DNA of 64,000 bases from Paenibacillus sp. CF384. Lineage in GTDB: Bacteria > Bacillota > Bacilli > Paenibacillales > Paenibacillaceae. The stretch is from NCBI RefSeq assembly GCF_900106745.1, contig NZ_FNNV01000023.1, positions 1 through 64,000 on the forward strand, read 5' to 3'. A model generated the notes under the pieces. It was not told the DNA's origin, did no database searches, and saw only the letters and a program-made list of their open reading frames with translations. Below are positions 1 through 7,377 of this stretch, piece after piece. The position numbers were made by a program, and so were the translations under genes. The stretch's first letter is position 1; every line of letters begins with the position of its first letter.

Positions 1-25
1 GACGTGTTTTTCTCATGATACACCT

Positions 26-59
26 CGACCTGTTTTGTTGTATTTATAGTAACAGGTCG
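26..59. other. Inverted repeat of unknown role
   Basis: Perfect 9-bp arms CGACCTGTT and AACAGGTCG are separated by 16 bp. No T-run follows on either side, so it is not an obvious terminator; it could be a binding site or the end of a transcript from beyond the window. The rest of 1-316 shows no convincing gene. Confidence 0.3.
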
Positions 60-109
60 CTGTTATGTTGTGTCCACTTATTATCCTAAACTCAATAATG
101 GGTATTCTG

Positions 110-190
110 CAAGCAAATAAGCCTTGTACGCTTCGTTAGAATTTCGAATGGGCACATTTCTGCCGTATAAGCCCACTAGGATTCGTTAGA
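110..190. repeat. Diverged copy of a dispersed intergenic repeat
   Basis: The order of motifs GCAAATAAG, CGTTAGA, a GCA/TT spacer, then CGTTAGA again matches the right half of the two 185-bp repeats at 18903 and 19147, although the sequence between the motifs has drifted. It is taken as a diverged member of the same non-coding repeat family. Confidence 0.45.
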
Positions 191-316
191 GTTGGAAATG
201 AAGGACGCAGATGATCGAAGTCGAGAAATGGCGCCACAGCTTGCAGCTAGTGACGCCATTTTATAGTTGGAAGATGCCCTTCCGAAGGACATCCCAGATA
301 TTCCTCCGTAAATGCG

Positions 317-346
317 TTGACAGCGTATTCAGGCTCGTGGTAAGAT
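317..346 (+). promoter_or_regulatory. Sigma-A promoter of tRNA-Ala
   Basis: A perfect TTGACA -35 (317-322), an 18-bp spacer and TAAGAT -10 (341-346) put the transcription start near 353, about 17 bp before the tRNA. Confidence 0.75.
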
Positions 347-369
347 AACGCTTGTCACTGATTTAACAC

Positions 370-445
370 GGGGCCTTAGCTCAGCTGGGAGAGCGCATCG
401 CTGGCAGCGATGAGGTCAGGGGTTCGATCCCCCTAGGCTCCACCA
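370..445 (+). tRNA. tRNA-Ala (anticodon GGC)
   Basis: A complete cloverleaf is visible. The acceptor stem GGGGCCT pairs with AGGCTCC, the D-arm is GCTC/GAGC, the anticodon stem CATCG/CGATG encloses loop CTGGCAG (anticodon GGC), the T-arm contains TTCGATC, and the CCA end is encoded. From position 401 on, the 3' part is repeated exactly at 2894-2938, so this gene is the integration target of the element that follows. The promoter is just upstream and a hairpin terminator at 459-487. Confidence 0.97.
401..445 (+). repeat. Left attachment-site repeat (attL), tRNA-Ala 3' half
   Basis: This is a 45-bp stretch from the anticodon loop through CCA, identical to 2894-2938. Duplication of a tRNA 3' end is the classic footprint of tyrosine-recombinase integration, in which the element brings a copy that keeps the tRNA functional. 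Confidence 0.85.
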
Positions 446-458
446 TAATTAACCGTCA

Positions 459-487
459 GAACCCTTCATAATGAAGGGTTTTTTTGT
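459..487 (+). terminator. Terminator of tRNA-Ala
   Basis: Stem AACCCTTCAT/ATGAAGGGTT is followed by a T-run. A near copy with a shorter loop follows the second tRNA repeat at 2955. Confidence 0.85.
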
Positions 488-522
488 TTGTTTTCGTCTG
501 TCTCTATGCATTTCTGAAATGA

Positions 523-542
523 TTTGGTGCCATTTTGGTGCC
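523..542 (+). other. Tandem TTGGTGCC motifs beside attL
   Basis: TTTGGTGCC occurs twice here, 11 bp apart, and once more beside attR (TTGGTGCCTAA at 3000-3010). Short direct repeats flanking the core fit arm-type integrase binding sites, but no binding protein is encoded here. Inference only. Confidence 0.35.
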
Positions 543-555
543 TAAATGATACTAA

Positions 556-735
556 AAAGCATATGTTGTAATCAATGAGAAAGCAAGGGGAAGATCCCTA
601 CTTTGGGAGTTTGTAGCAAATGAAGAACATAATTTAGATGAAGAAAACTGTTATAAATATATCGCCGAACTACATGAAATTTGGTTGACCGCAGTAGCTA
701 AATGTGGTCAGGTTGTAAGTGATATTAAAGAGTAA
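556..735 (+). pseudogene. 3' fragment of an unrecognised gene
   Basis: An open frame of 59 codons ends in TAA at 733-735 and has no usable ATG, GTG or TTG start. Its translation is acidic and helix-prone (for example WEFVANEEHNLDEENC and YIAELHEIWLTAVAKC). A hairpin terminator follows directly, so it looks like the real 3' end of a gene whose 5' part was lost, perhaps when the element was trimmed. No family is recognised. Confidence 0.4.
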
Positions 736-741
736 GCAAAG

Positions 742-766
742 CTACTCAAAATGAGTGGTTTTTTTA
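742..766 (+). terminator. Terminator after the gene fragment
   Basis: A 6-bp stem CTACTC/GAGTGG (one G-T pair) is followed by seven T residues. Confidence 0.6.
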
Positions 767-826
767 TTTGAAGGATATTTGTAAACAATTGTCGAATCCC
801 CTTCTTTGGAAATTAGGAGGGGTTTG

Positions 827-1525
827 ATGGAAAAGTATAAACCGTTGTATTTGTTACTTGGAATGACAACAGTAAGCTGGTTTGGATCGGGAATCCTGAT
901 TCAAGTAATCTGGGGCGATACCGGGAGAGGCACAATTGGTGATATGTTTGGAGCAATAAATGCGTTGTTCTCAGGTCTTGCTTTTGCTGGCATAATCTAT
1001 ACAATTATGATGCAACGAAAAGAATTGGCTCTACAACGTGAGGAATTAAAATTACAGCGCGATGAGGTAGCAAAGTCAACGCAAGAACTAGCAGGTCAAA
1101 GAGAGCAGATGGAGTTTCAACGGTTTGAAACTACTTTCTTCAATTTGGTGAAGGTTTATGGTGATGTGGTTAGCGAGATTAGTATTGGTACAGCGAGAGG
1201 TAGAGAGGTCTTCATTAAAGTCATGAATAATTTGCATCAAAACAATAATGATTTTGAATTTGTGTTTAAAGGTTTCCATTATCTATTAAACCATTACTTT
1301 AATACAGCAACTACTATAGTAGAATATGTTCACAAACATAAAGTTCTAATTGAAAGTGACAAGCAGCAGTATATTAAGTTCTTTAGATCACAGATTTCAG
1401 AGTATGAGTTGATATTAATATATTGTTTCACCAATAGAAACATCGAGCTTTTGAGTTTGTTTGAATACTATAAATTCTTTGAAGAATTGAACGATACAGT
1501 CAAAACTACTTATAAAATAAGTTAA
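827..1525 (+). CDS. putAbiC-like abortive infection membrane protein
   Basis: This 232-residue protein has the layout of the putative phage abortive infection (putAbiC) family: two N-terminal membrane segments (about 7-28 and 36-60), a charged coiled coil (about 62-100, with QRKELALQREELKLQRDE) and the family hallmark RFETTFFNLVKVYGDVV. The ATG at 827 is chosen because AGGAGGGG lies 5 bp upstream; a longer frame from 806 would put that site inside the gene. Family members are generally linked to phage exclusion, but the mechanism is not settled. It is shorter at the C terminus than many relatives. The next gene follows after 37 bp with its own RBS, suggesting co-transcription. Family call by pattern recognition. 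Confidence 0.7.
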   Translation: MEKYKPLYLLLGMTTVSWFGSGILIQVIWGDTGRGTIGDMFGAINALFSGLAFAGIIYTIMMQRKELALQREELKLQRDEVAKSTQELAGQREQMEFQRFETTFFNLVKVYGDVVSEISIGTARGREVFIKVMNNLHQNNNDFEFVFKGFHYLLNHYFNTATTIVEYVHKHKVLIESDKQQYIKFFRSQISEYELILIYCFTNRNIELLSLFEYYKFFEELNDTVKTTYKIS

Positions 1526-1562
1526 TATTAAAGAAATAATCTCTAATTAAGGAGAACTACAT

Positions 1563-2303
1563 ATGTCCAATAATTCATTTCCATTCCCATCAAGAAATGC
1601 TCAAAATACAGAAAAAAAAATTTACGTACACGGACAGTCATATGATACATTTGAAGAGCAATTACTTTCTTATCGTAGAAAAGTCTCTTCTGAAGCCTCA
1701 AGTATCAAGAATCAATATTTATATCTTGAAGATGAGATGATTAAGTCTTTTCAATATGTTGACCCTACTATCACTAATTTGCCGACAACCTCGGTTCGAT
1801 TTGCAACAATTATTCGTGAGTGTTCAAACCTATTTGAGATTATTGCGAGATCTATCTATAAACAATTGTTTGATATAAATAGTAACTACCAATTGAATAT
1901 TTTTAATTTTTTGTCATTAGATGCATTTCTTCATTTGAGAGATGTGTGTCTAGATAGCCCTTCTTTAGAAGGTGAGTTTGCTGGACATGATATCCTTCAG
2001 CCTTATAAATCTCTTGATGGATGGGATAGAAATTCAAGTGTTACGGAAGAACATGTTCCACAATGGTGGAAAGCTTATAATAAAGTTAAGCACGATATTA
2101 ATGGAATAACGAGTCATGGAACATTTGCGAATGCACTTCAGGCAGTGGGAGCGATAAACATAATTATTAATAGAGTGTATGGATCAGGAGTTGTCGGGGG
2201 AACCTTAATTAAACCAACGAATGATGGGAATAGTAATCAACTCTTAGTTCCAGTATCAAAGTTATTTATTGATGATACAGTAATTACAGCAAAATTTGGT
2301 TAA
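1563..2303 (+). CDS. Uncharacterised protein, possibly HEPN-like
   Basis: 246 residues, starting at ATG after AAGGAG. No signal peptide or membrane segment is seen. The middle is helical (TSVRFATIIRECSNLFEIIAR). The region WWKAYNKVKHD followed by a helical stretch (ANALQAVGAINIIINRVYG) resembles HEPN-type proteins, where a K/R-x-x-H helix often precedes such a helix. HEPN proteins are frequent RNase effectors in phage defence. Its place behind a putAbiC-like gene inside a tRNA element supports a defence role, but the fold call is tentative. It could also be an uncharacterised phage cargo protein. Confidence 0.5.
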   Translation: MSNNSFPFPSRNAQNTEKKIYVHGQSYDTFEEQLLSYRRKVSSEASSIKNQYLYLEDEMIKSFQYVDPTITNLPTTSVRFATIIRECSNLFEIIARSIYKQLFDINSNYQLNIFNFLSLDAFLHLRDVCLDSPSLEGEFAGHDILQPYKSLDGWDRNSSVTEEHVPQWWKAYNKVKHDINGITSHGTFANALQAVGAINIIINRVYGSGVVGGTLIKPTNDGNSNQLLVPVSKLFIDDTVITAKFG

Positions 2304-2893
2304 TCCTAGAGGCTTAGATTTATTTTGACAGTATATTGATGTTGAACGCCATTTCAGGTCAATCGGAGAATACTTTCGGTATAAATTTATACAGCGGCAG
2401 TCTAGGACATTATTTCTTGTCCAAGGGCATAGCTGTTTCTTTTTATCCAATTCTTAAGCGGGAGGTGTGCAGTATCAATATATTTGATAGGTTTGTTGCT
2501 TTCATCAATTAAGAAGCCGTAATGAGACGGTCAGCCGCCCGCAAGGTAAACGAATTATTAAATGGGTACGAACAGGGCGGGGCTTCGGAGACAAAGAAGA
2601 CCATGCGGGGCTGGATCACAAGCTCGGCAAGTCCTAAGTAAGACATAGATCGTTCACTTGAGACGATTCGTGCAAGATCATGTGGCTTTATTTAAATGGC
2701 CCAATTGGAGTAGCAACGCTGAAGACGGCGAGAACGAATGTTATTGGACCAGGCTTAAGATTGAAGCCTAACATTTACGCTGAAGTGCTCGGGATGACTC
2801 CGGGGCAGGCTGACCAATAGGCAAGCAATGTACAGCACGAGTTTGTGATTTGGGCTGAGTCAAAGCATTCAGATGCAATTCGTAAGAACGTTA
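2304..2893 (+). other. Relic-like tail of the tRNA element
   Basis: No convincing gene. Three short frames are open (2339-2512, 57 aa; 2522-2641, 39 aa; 2680-2820, 46 aa with GPIGVATLKTARTNVIGPG). None has a clear RBS or known family, and none looks like an integrase. The stretch is best read as eroded element DNA. Confidence 0.35.
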
Positions 2894-2938
2894 CTGGCAG
2901 CGATGAGGTCAGGGGTTCGATCCCCCTAGGCTCCACCA
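2894..2938 (+). repeat. Right attachment-site repeat (attR), partial tRNA-Ala
   Basis: Exact 45-bp copy of 401-445 without the 5' half of the tRNA, hence not a functional tRNA. This is the displaced 3' end of the original target site. Confidence 0.85.
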
Positions 2939-2954
2939 ATAAATAACCGTCAGA

Positions 2955-2976
2955 ACCCTTCATAAGGGTTTTTTTG
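2955..2976 (+). terminator. Copy of the tRNA-Ala terminator behind attR
   Basis: AACCCTT/AAGGGTT hairpin with a T-run, nearly identical to 459-487. It is probably the original chromosomal terminator. Confidence 0.6.
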
Positions 2977-3018
2977 TTTGTTTCGAATGTTTTTACGTGT
3001 TGGTGCCTAATTGAATTT

Positions 3019-3056
3019 AAAAAAACTGCATCCCCGATTAAAGGAGATGCAGTTTA
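3019..3056 (-). terminator. Terminator of the agr-like operon
   Basis: Read on the minus strand, stem AAACTGCATC/GATGCAGTTT is followed by a T-run, just after the LytTR gene. Confidence 0.8.
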
Positions 3057-3071
3057 TTCTGGTAGCTTTGT

Positions 3072-3479
3072 TTATTCTGTTAAAGGATTGCGATTGCTAA
3101 GAAGACCATTCTTCGCAGTGGAACTGCCTCTCCGCCTAATGTCTCTAACTTCTTTATAATGCGCTCTAGAGACAGGGGCACGGAGGGCGTCTTTTCCAAC
3201 TGGTTCTTTCTCGAAAAAGACTTGATGCGTGTCTTCATCGTAAAACTCAATTTTGTCTTTTTGGACCATGAAACAACGGTCGATCTTGACAAAACCCTGT
3301 AAACTAAAAAACCGTTCTTGTTCCTCCGGACTTTTTATGTAGTAAAAGGCTCCCTCGTGCGTCTGGAGATACTTTTCGCCATTTAGACTGCCCACAAATC
3401 GGACATCGTTTAGGTCTATTTCGACAATATCGAAACTCCCGTCTTTGCGACGATTAACTACATGAAATGGGCGATGCAT
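3072..3479 (-). CDS. Stand-alone LytTR-family DNA-binding regulator
   Basis: This 135-residue protein consists almost entirely of a LytTR domain, with GFVKIDRCFMVQKDKIEFY matching the usual F-x-R-I-H/D-RS-x-IVN region. There is no receiver domain, unlike AgrA, so phosphotransfer from a kinase is not expected to control it directly. LytTR proteins bind paired direct repeats upstream of their targets. The start at 3479 has AAGGGATG upstream. It is the last gene of the agr-like operon, 22 bp after the peptide gene, and may read out the peptide signal by a route not visible here. The tail (about 110-135) is basic and low in structure. Confidence 0.8.
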   Translation of the reverse strand: MHRPFHVVNRRKDGSFDIVEIDLNDVRFVGSLNGEKYLQTHEGAFYYIKSPEEQERFFSLQGFVKIDRCFMVQKDKIEFYDEDTHQVFFEKEPVGKDALRAPVSRAHYKEVRDIRRRGSSTAKNGLLSNRNPLTE

Positions 3480-3501
3480 GCTTCAACATCCCTTCGATAT
3501 A

Positions 3502-3624
3502 CTACTTTCTAAGTTCCGCAGGGATTTCAGGTTTATTGATGAAAGCGTAAGAACCCACGAGAACGAAAACCGATGCTACTCCAATTACAATAGCAGCCAC
3601 ACCACGATATGCTAGTTGTTTCAT
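3502..3624 (-). CDS. AgrD-type cyclic autoinducer pro-peptide
   Basis: A 40-residue peptide lies between AgrB and the LytTR gene. It has a basic amphipathic N-terminal helix (MKQLAYRGVAAIVIG), a hydrophobic stretch, a short core around VGSYAFIN, and the C-terminal recognition tail KPEIPAELRK, which matches the P-x-x-P-x-E-L tail of AgrD-like cyclic lactone peptides. No cysteine is present, so a serine (the Ser in GSYAF) would have to form a lactone. The start is ATG at 3624 with GAAAGGGGG about 9 bp upstream, overlapping the AgrB stop. The mature peptide limits are not determinable from sequence alone. Confidence 0.8.
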   Translation of the reverse strand: MKQLAYRGVAAIVIGVASVFVLVGSYAFINKPEIPAELRK

Positions 3625-3632
3625 CTGTTGTT

Positions 3633-4151
3633 TCACCCCCTTTCTTTGAAAGGTAATAACAAAGCTTGCACTATAAAAGCGACTGCAAGGAGGTCAGAAA
3701 CAAATAGGAAGTTAGTCGCGACGAGCGCTGCGGATACAATTTTTAACAAAGGATAATATTTTGGGGAAAGCCGGGCGTACTTGTCATAGTTCGCCGGCGC
3801 GAAGATTAGCACACTTAGCAGTGCAACTGCTGTGAGGATGTAAGTCCAATTATCTGACAAGAAAATATGCGGCATTACTGCCATAGCAAACGTTGAGACA
3901 AAAATACATAGCCAACCGGACTTTAAGTGGTAACCGCCTGTTAATAGGCGAATAGTCGCGAATACTATTAATAATAATCCAGTTCTTCCAATTTCGCCAG
4001 TAAAAAGTCCTATTAGTAGAGAAAATGCAGTAATCGATACCGTATTCCAAATAATGCTCAACGAGTAGACGATAACGTCGACTGATGGCGCATTAGCTAC
4101 ACCATTTGCCTTCATTCGTACATTTAGGTCAGTGGCTATTTTACGCAGCAT
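3633..4151 (-). CDS. agrB: AgrB-like peptide-processing membrane protease
   Basis: 172 residues with five to six membrane segments. The catalytic pair of AgrB cysteine proteases is present in GGYHLKSGWLC (His75, Cys82), with the same seven-residue spacing as the staphylococcal enzyme. AgrB cuts and cyclises the AgrD pro-peptide and helps export it. The start ATG overlaps the end of the upstream membrane-protein gene by 11 bp, and the AgrD-like gene begins 8 bp after the stop, so translation is tightly coupled. Confidence 0.88.
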   Translation of the reverse strand: MLRKIATDLNVRMKANGVANAPSVDVIVYSLSIIWNTVSITAFSLLIGLFTGEIGRTGLLLIVFATIRLLTGGYHLKSGWLCIFVSTFAMAVMPHIFLSDNWTYILTAVALLSVLIFAPANYDKYARLSPKYYPLLKIVSAALVATNFLFVSDLLAVAFIVQALLLPFKERG

Positions 4152-4809
4152 CTTCAGTATCCTTTCTCAGTGTAAAGTATAGGAATAAAGGAAGAGTCAG
4201 TAAAAAGACAACACTCGCGGCGATCACATATTCATCATAATTATTACGGAATACGACAGCCAGGATGGCAGCTAATACGATTGCGAATGCTATGATTGCT
4301 AATAGTATTGCATTCGTACCTCTAATTTCGACATATACTCGCCGTGAAGTTGGAACGAAGTCGAATCCCCAGTTCTTTATGTATACGGTTCTGGCAATCG
4401 CGATGTTGGCTAAACAAGTGATAATTTGTACAGCTGTTGCAGTAGCATGATTGCTGGTTATCGTCGAGAATGAAGTATCGCTAACCTGGCTAGCTACTAG
4501 AATAATTAAGCCCTGCACTGTAAATAGAGCGGCTATTCCCGCAAAATTCATGATTATGGAATGGAAAATCGGAACCCGGAACAAGATCCATAGAACGAGT
4601 ACAAAGAGGATAAACTGGATATAAGAAGACAAATCACCAACAGCAGGATCTAAGCGCGAGAAGTAAGAAGCTTGACTCATTAATAAGGAAACTAGCAATA
4701 CGTTAATGATCAATCTTCTGTCCAATCCAAACCTAAACAATGTAAACAAGAATAGCAGCGTGCCAATGTACTCGAATGTAGACCCAACAATGAAAAGAAA
4801 ATAATTCAT
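4141..4809 (-). CDS. Multi-pass membrane protein of the agr-like operon
   Basis: 222 residues with about seven hydrophobic segments and no soluble domain beyond a short charged tail. Its topology resembles the membrane sensor half of AgrC-type GHKL kinases, but the DHp and ATPase parts are absent. ATG 4809 is preferred: it follows a GGGAG sequence and lies 16 bp after the upstream stop, while a start at 4866 would overlap that gene. Its position directly before agrB suggests a peptide receptor, exporter or immunity factor; none can be assigned from sequence. Confidence 0.6.
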   Translation of the reverse strand: MNYFLFIVGSTFEYIGTLLFLFTLFRFGLDRRLIINVLLVSLLMSQASYFSRLDPAVGDLSSYIQFILFVLVLWILFRVPIFHSIIMNFAGIAALFTVQGLIILVASQVSDTSFSTITSNHATATAVQIITCLANIAIARTVYIKNWGFDFVPTSRRVYVEIRGTNAILLAIIAFAIVLAAILAVVFRNNYDEYVIAASVVFLLTLPLFLYFTLRKDTEDAA

Positions 4810-4825
4810 GCCCCGACCGCTCCCT

Positions 4826-5149
4826 TTATTTATCTTCGTCTTTCCTGCGGCGATCATCAGATTCATCTCTAAACTCTATAATTGCATCCTCAATCCAGAG
4901 CGGTCCGCTCTTAATGACAAGGACCGGATCAGGAAATCCCTTCGTCTTCCTCTTATGATGCATATTGCGCCGATCGATCCCCAGTATCTCTGATACCTCC
5001 GCACTGCCGACAAGTTTAGGGTAACTTGGGCTAGCTGCTACTTGTTCCCTCAAAATCCGTATTTCATCAATTAAGGATAGAATGCATTCCCCGACTTCTC
5101 CTCTCGCTTCATGCGCCAACTCGGTGCATTTCGTGATCGAGAACTTCAA
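4826..5149 (-). CDS. Small AlpA/MerR-like helix-turn-helix protein
   Basis: 107 residues. After a helical N terminus, residues about 45-95 (LVGSAEVSEILGIDRRNMHH, then FPDPV and PLWIEDAIIEF) match the excisionase/AlpA-type winged HTH with the typical G-FP-P and W-x-x-x-x-I-x-x-F elements. First gene of the agr-like operon and a good candidate for its autoregulator, given the palindrome in the promoter. The C terminus is highly charged (DESDDRRRKDEDK). Confidence 0.7.
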   Translation of the reverse strand: MKFSITKCTELAHEARGEVGECILSLIDEIRILREQVAASPSYPKLVGSAEVSEILGIDRRNMHHKRKTKGFPDPVLVIKSGPLWIEDAIIEFRDESDDRRRKDEDK

Positions 5150-5186
5150 ACAATCACCCGCCTTACATAATATTACTTATATCCTG

Positions 5187-5214
5187 ATTATACGACAAAA
5201 ACGTATATACGCAA
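5187..5214 (-). promoter_or_regulatory. Promoter of the agr-like operon with internal palindrome
   Basis: On the minus strand TTGCGT (5209-5214), a 16-bp spacer and a perfect TATAAT (5187-5192) lie about 38 bp before the first gene. The palindrome CGTATATACG (5202-5211) overlaps the -35 region and could be a repressor site. Confidence 0.6.
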
Positions 5215-5404
5215 TATGCATATTTATTGACAGTTTTTCTCAGCGCAGCTTTCAAACTAGTTAGTAAAACCTAGCTTGGGCTAAGGCTTTTATACTAGAA
5301 GAATTTCGAATGTGAAAGCACTTTAGCATCTTTGTAAATTGATAGAATACATTGAATAATAGACAAACGAAGTAGGTCACTATATGATCATGGTAATTGA
5401 ATAA

Positions 5405-5580
5405 CCACAGCAAGGTGCGTGTTTAGCCAACTAAACATCGCTTAAAAGGGAAGTCCGGTGCAAATCCGGCGCGGTCCCGCCACTGTTATTGACGAGCAAC
5501 TCCATGAAAGCCACTGGTAGAAATACCGGGAAGGCATGGAGAAGCGTTGACTCAAAGCCAGGAGACCTGCCTTGACGTGT
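5405..5580 (+). promoter_or_regulatory. Cobalamin riboswitch
   Basis: The conserved core is present: AAAAGGGAAGTCCGGTG, then CCGGCGCGGTCCCGCCACTG, and the 3' element GCCAGGAGACCTGCC near 5556-5571. It sits in the leader of the four-gene transport cluster, so expression should fall when adenosylcobalamin or another cobamide is plentiful. The region 5215-5404 upstream shows no gene. Confidence 0.95.
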
Positions 5581-5657
5581 ACTTGTGTTCACAGACTCTA
5601 CGGATGATGGAGGCGGTGCTTATTTATGTTGTCATTTATTTGACTACGGACAGTGCC

Positions 5658-5693
5658 AGCCTTTGATTCTCTATGAATCGAAGGCTATTTGTA
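5658..5693 (+). terminator. Terminator-like expression platform after the riboswitch
   Basis: A long hairpin with arms AGCCTT-TGATTC and GAATC-GAAGGCT is followed by a modest T-rich stretch, about 40 bp before the first gene. It probably forms when cobalamin is bound. Confidence 0.6.
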
Positions 5694-5733
5694 TTGGGCT
5701 GCTCCCATCTCGCTTTACTAGGAAGGGGAAATT

Positions 5734-7365
5734 ATGAACAGAAGCAGTAAATTAGTATGCGCCATTGTTATCTTGTGTTTGATGATTGGTCAATTGAGTA
5801 TTGCACCTATATACGGTTCACCGGCCAAAGATGTGGACCATGCCATTCAGGATACAGCGGCTTACTTGTTGGCTGCGGTACAGGAACCTCAAGTTGGCTC
5901 CGTTGGTGGAGAGTGGGCTGTCATCGGTTTGGCTCGTTCCGGATACCCAGTCCCTCAACGTTATTTTGACGACTATTACAAGACGGTTGAGAACTACGTC
6001 ATATCGCTGAAGGGCGATCTTCATGATAAGAAGTATACCGAATATTCCAGAATCATCTTGGCTCTAACCGCCATCGGAGCGGATCCGACCCATGTAGGCG
6101 GCTACAATCTGCTGACACCGCTTGGTGATTTCGATAAGACCATTTGGCAGGGGATAAACGGACCGATCTTCGCACTAATCGCTTTGGACAGCAAAAATTA
6201 TGCGATGCCATTCAATAGCACGGCCAAGACGAAAGCAACAAGAGAAATGTACGTGGACGAAATCTTATCCAGGCAGCTGAAGGATGGTGGATTTGCGCTT
6301 TCCGGTACGGTGTCGGATCCGGATGTTACGGGCATGGCATTGCAGGCACTTGCGAAATATCAGGACAAGAAAAGCGTGAAAGCTGCAACAGATAAAGCGC
6401 TCGAGCGGTTATCGAAGATACAGGATAATAAAGGCGGCTACTCCAGCTGGGGAGTCAAAAATTCCGAAAGCACGGTTCAGGTGTTGATGGCGTTATGTGA
6501 GCTTGGCATCCCCATCAATGATAGTCGATTCGTCAAGAACGGCAGTACCGTTGTCGATGATCTCCTTGGCTATTATGCGGAGGGAAAAGGATTTCAACAT
6601 GCAATCGATAACAGTGGCGTAAACGGAATGTCTACAGAGCAGGCGATGTATGGACTTGTGAACGCGGAGCGGAGATCGGCAAACAAGAATAGTCTTTACA
6701 GGATGTCCGACGTTATAAGGAAGACGCCTTCCACTTCAAATGAAGAGGCGGGCTTACCGGATAAACATAAGGATATTAAAGCAATGCCCGTGCTCGAAGC
6801 GGGCAAGACGTTCTCTGATATTGCCAATCATCTGAATAGAAAGGCTATCGAACAGCTTGCGTCACGCGGGATCATTAACGGTATGACCGCAGACACCTTT
6901 GCTCCGAATCGGACAATGACCCGGGCAGAATTCGCAGCGATCGTGACCAAAGGTCTGGGGCTGCTGCCAAAGGCAACTTCGGTATTTACCGATGTTCCTA
7001 AAGGCGGCTGGTATGCAGGTTACGTAGGTACTGCTTTCAGCTATGGGATCGTGAGAGGCACATCGAAGACAACCTTCTCTCCCGGCGTTACCATTACGAA
7101 GCAAGAAGCTGCTGTTATGATCGCGAGCGCAGCCAAGCTATGCGGCATGGATACCAATCTAAGCGTGGCAGAAACAAGAGATATGCTGGCTCAATTCGGT
7201 GATTATACGAAGACTGCCGAGTGGGCGAGGGCAGCGCTTGCTTTCAACTTCCGAGAGAATATTTTGTCGCAGGATGCATTTAATATTGAGCCTAAAGTGG
7301 CGATTACGCGTGCCGAGATCGCGGAGATGCTCTACCGCATGTTAGCCGCAACCAAATTGTTGTAA
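5734..7365 (+). CDS. SLH-anchored intrinsic-factor-like alpha/alpha-toroid protein
   Basis: 543 residues. A signal peptide (1-28) is followed by an alpha/alpha-toroid of the prenyltransferase/squalene-cyclase repeat type (about 35-330, with repeats such as LKDGGFALSG and DNKGGYSSWG). This fold is shared with the alpha domain of intrinsic factor and transcobalamin. Three SLH domains follow (about 355-540), including ITRAEIAEMLYRML, and should bind cell-wall polymers. The cobalamin riboswitch upstream and the DUF4430 gene 12 bp downstream point to surface capture of B12. That binding role is inference from fold and context; other toroid functions are possible. Confidence 0.8.
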   Translation: MNRSSKLVCAIVILCLMIGQLSIAPIYGSPAKDVDHAIQDTAAYLLAAVQEPQVGSVGGEWAVIGLARSGYPVPQRYFDDYYKTVENYVISLKGDLHDKKYTEYSRIILALTAIGADPTHVGGYNLLTPLGDFDKTIWQGINGPIFALIALDSKNYAMPFNSTAKTKATREMYVDEILSRQLKDGGFALSGTVSDPDVTGMALQALAKYQDKKSVKAATDKALERLSKIQDNKGGYSSWGVKNSESTVQVLMALCELGIPINDSRFVKNGSTVVDDLLGYYAEGKGFQHAIDNSGVNGMSTEQAMYGLVNAERRSANKNSLYRMSDVIRKTPSTSNEEAGLPDKHKDIKAMPVLEAGKTFSDIANHLNRKAIEQLASRGIINGMTADTFAPNRTMTRAEFAAIVTKGLGLLPKATSVFTDVPKGGWYAGYVGTAFSYGIVRGTSKTTFSPGVTITKQEAAVMIASAAKLCGMDTNLSVAETRDMLAQFGDYTKTAEWARAALAFNFRENILSQDAFNIEPKVAITRAEIAEMLYRMLAATKLL

Positions 7366-7377
7366 AGAGGCGTTCCT

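Larger units (their letters stand above)
401..2938. mobile_element. Small integrase-less tRNA-Ala element with a defence-like cargo
   Basis: The interval between the two 45-bp tRNA repeats is visibly more AT-rich than the flanking chromosome. It holds a gene fragment, a putAbiC-like gene, a possible HEPN-like gene and a relic-looking tail. No integrase, excisionase or replication gene is seen. The tRNA terminator is duplicated at both ends, and TTGGTGCC motifs (523-531, 534-542, 3001-3008) lie just outside both core repeats, where arm-type integrase sites would be. Element identity is inferred from the duplication; autonomy is unlikely. Confidence 0.75.

Noticed and set aside
2775-2963. Minus-strand frame with RGIEPLTSSLPV
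   Set aside because: This is the antisense translation of the tRNA-Ala 3' half, a well-known spurious protein in databases, not a gene.
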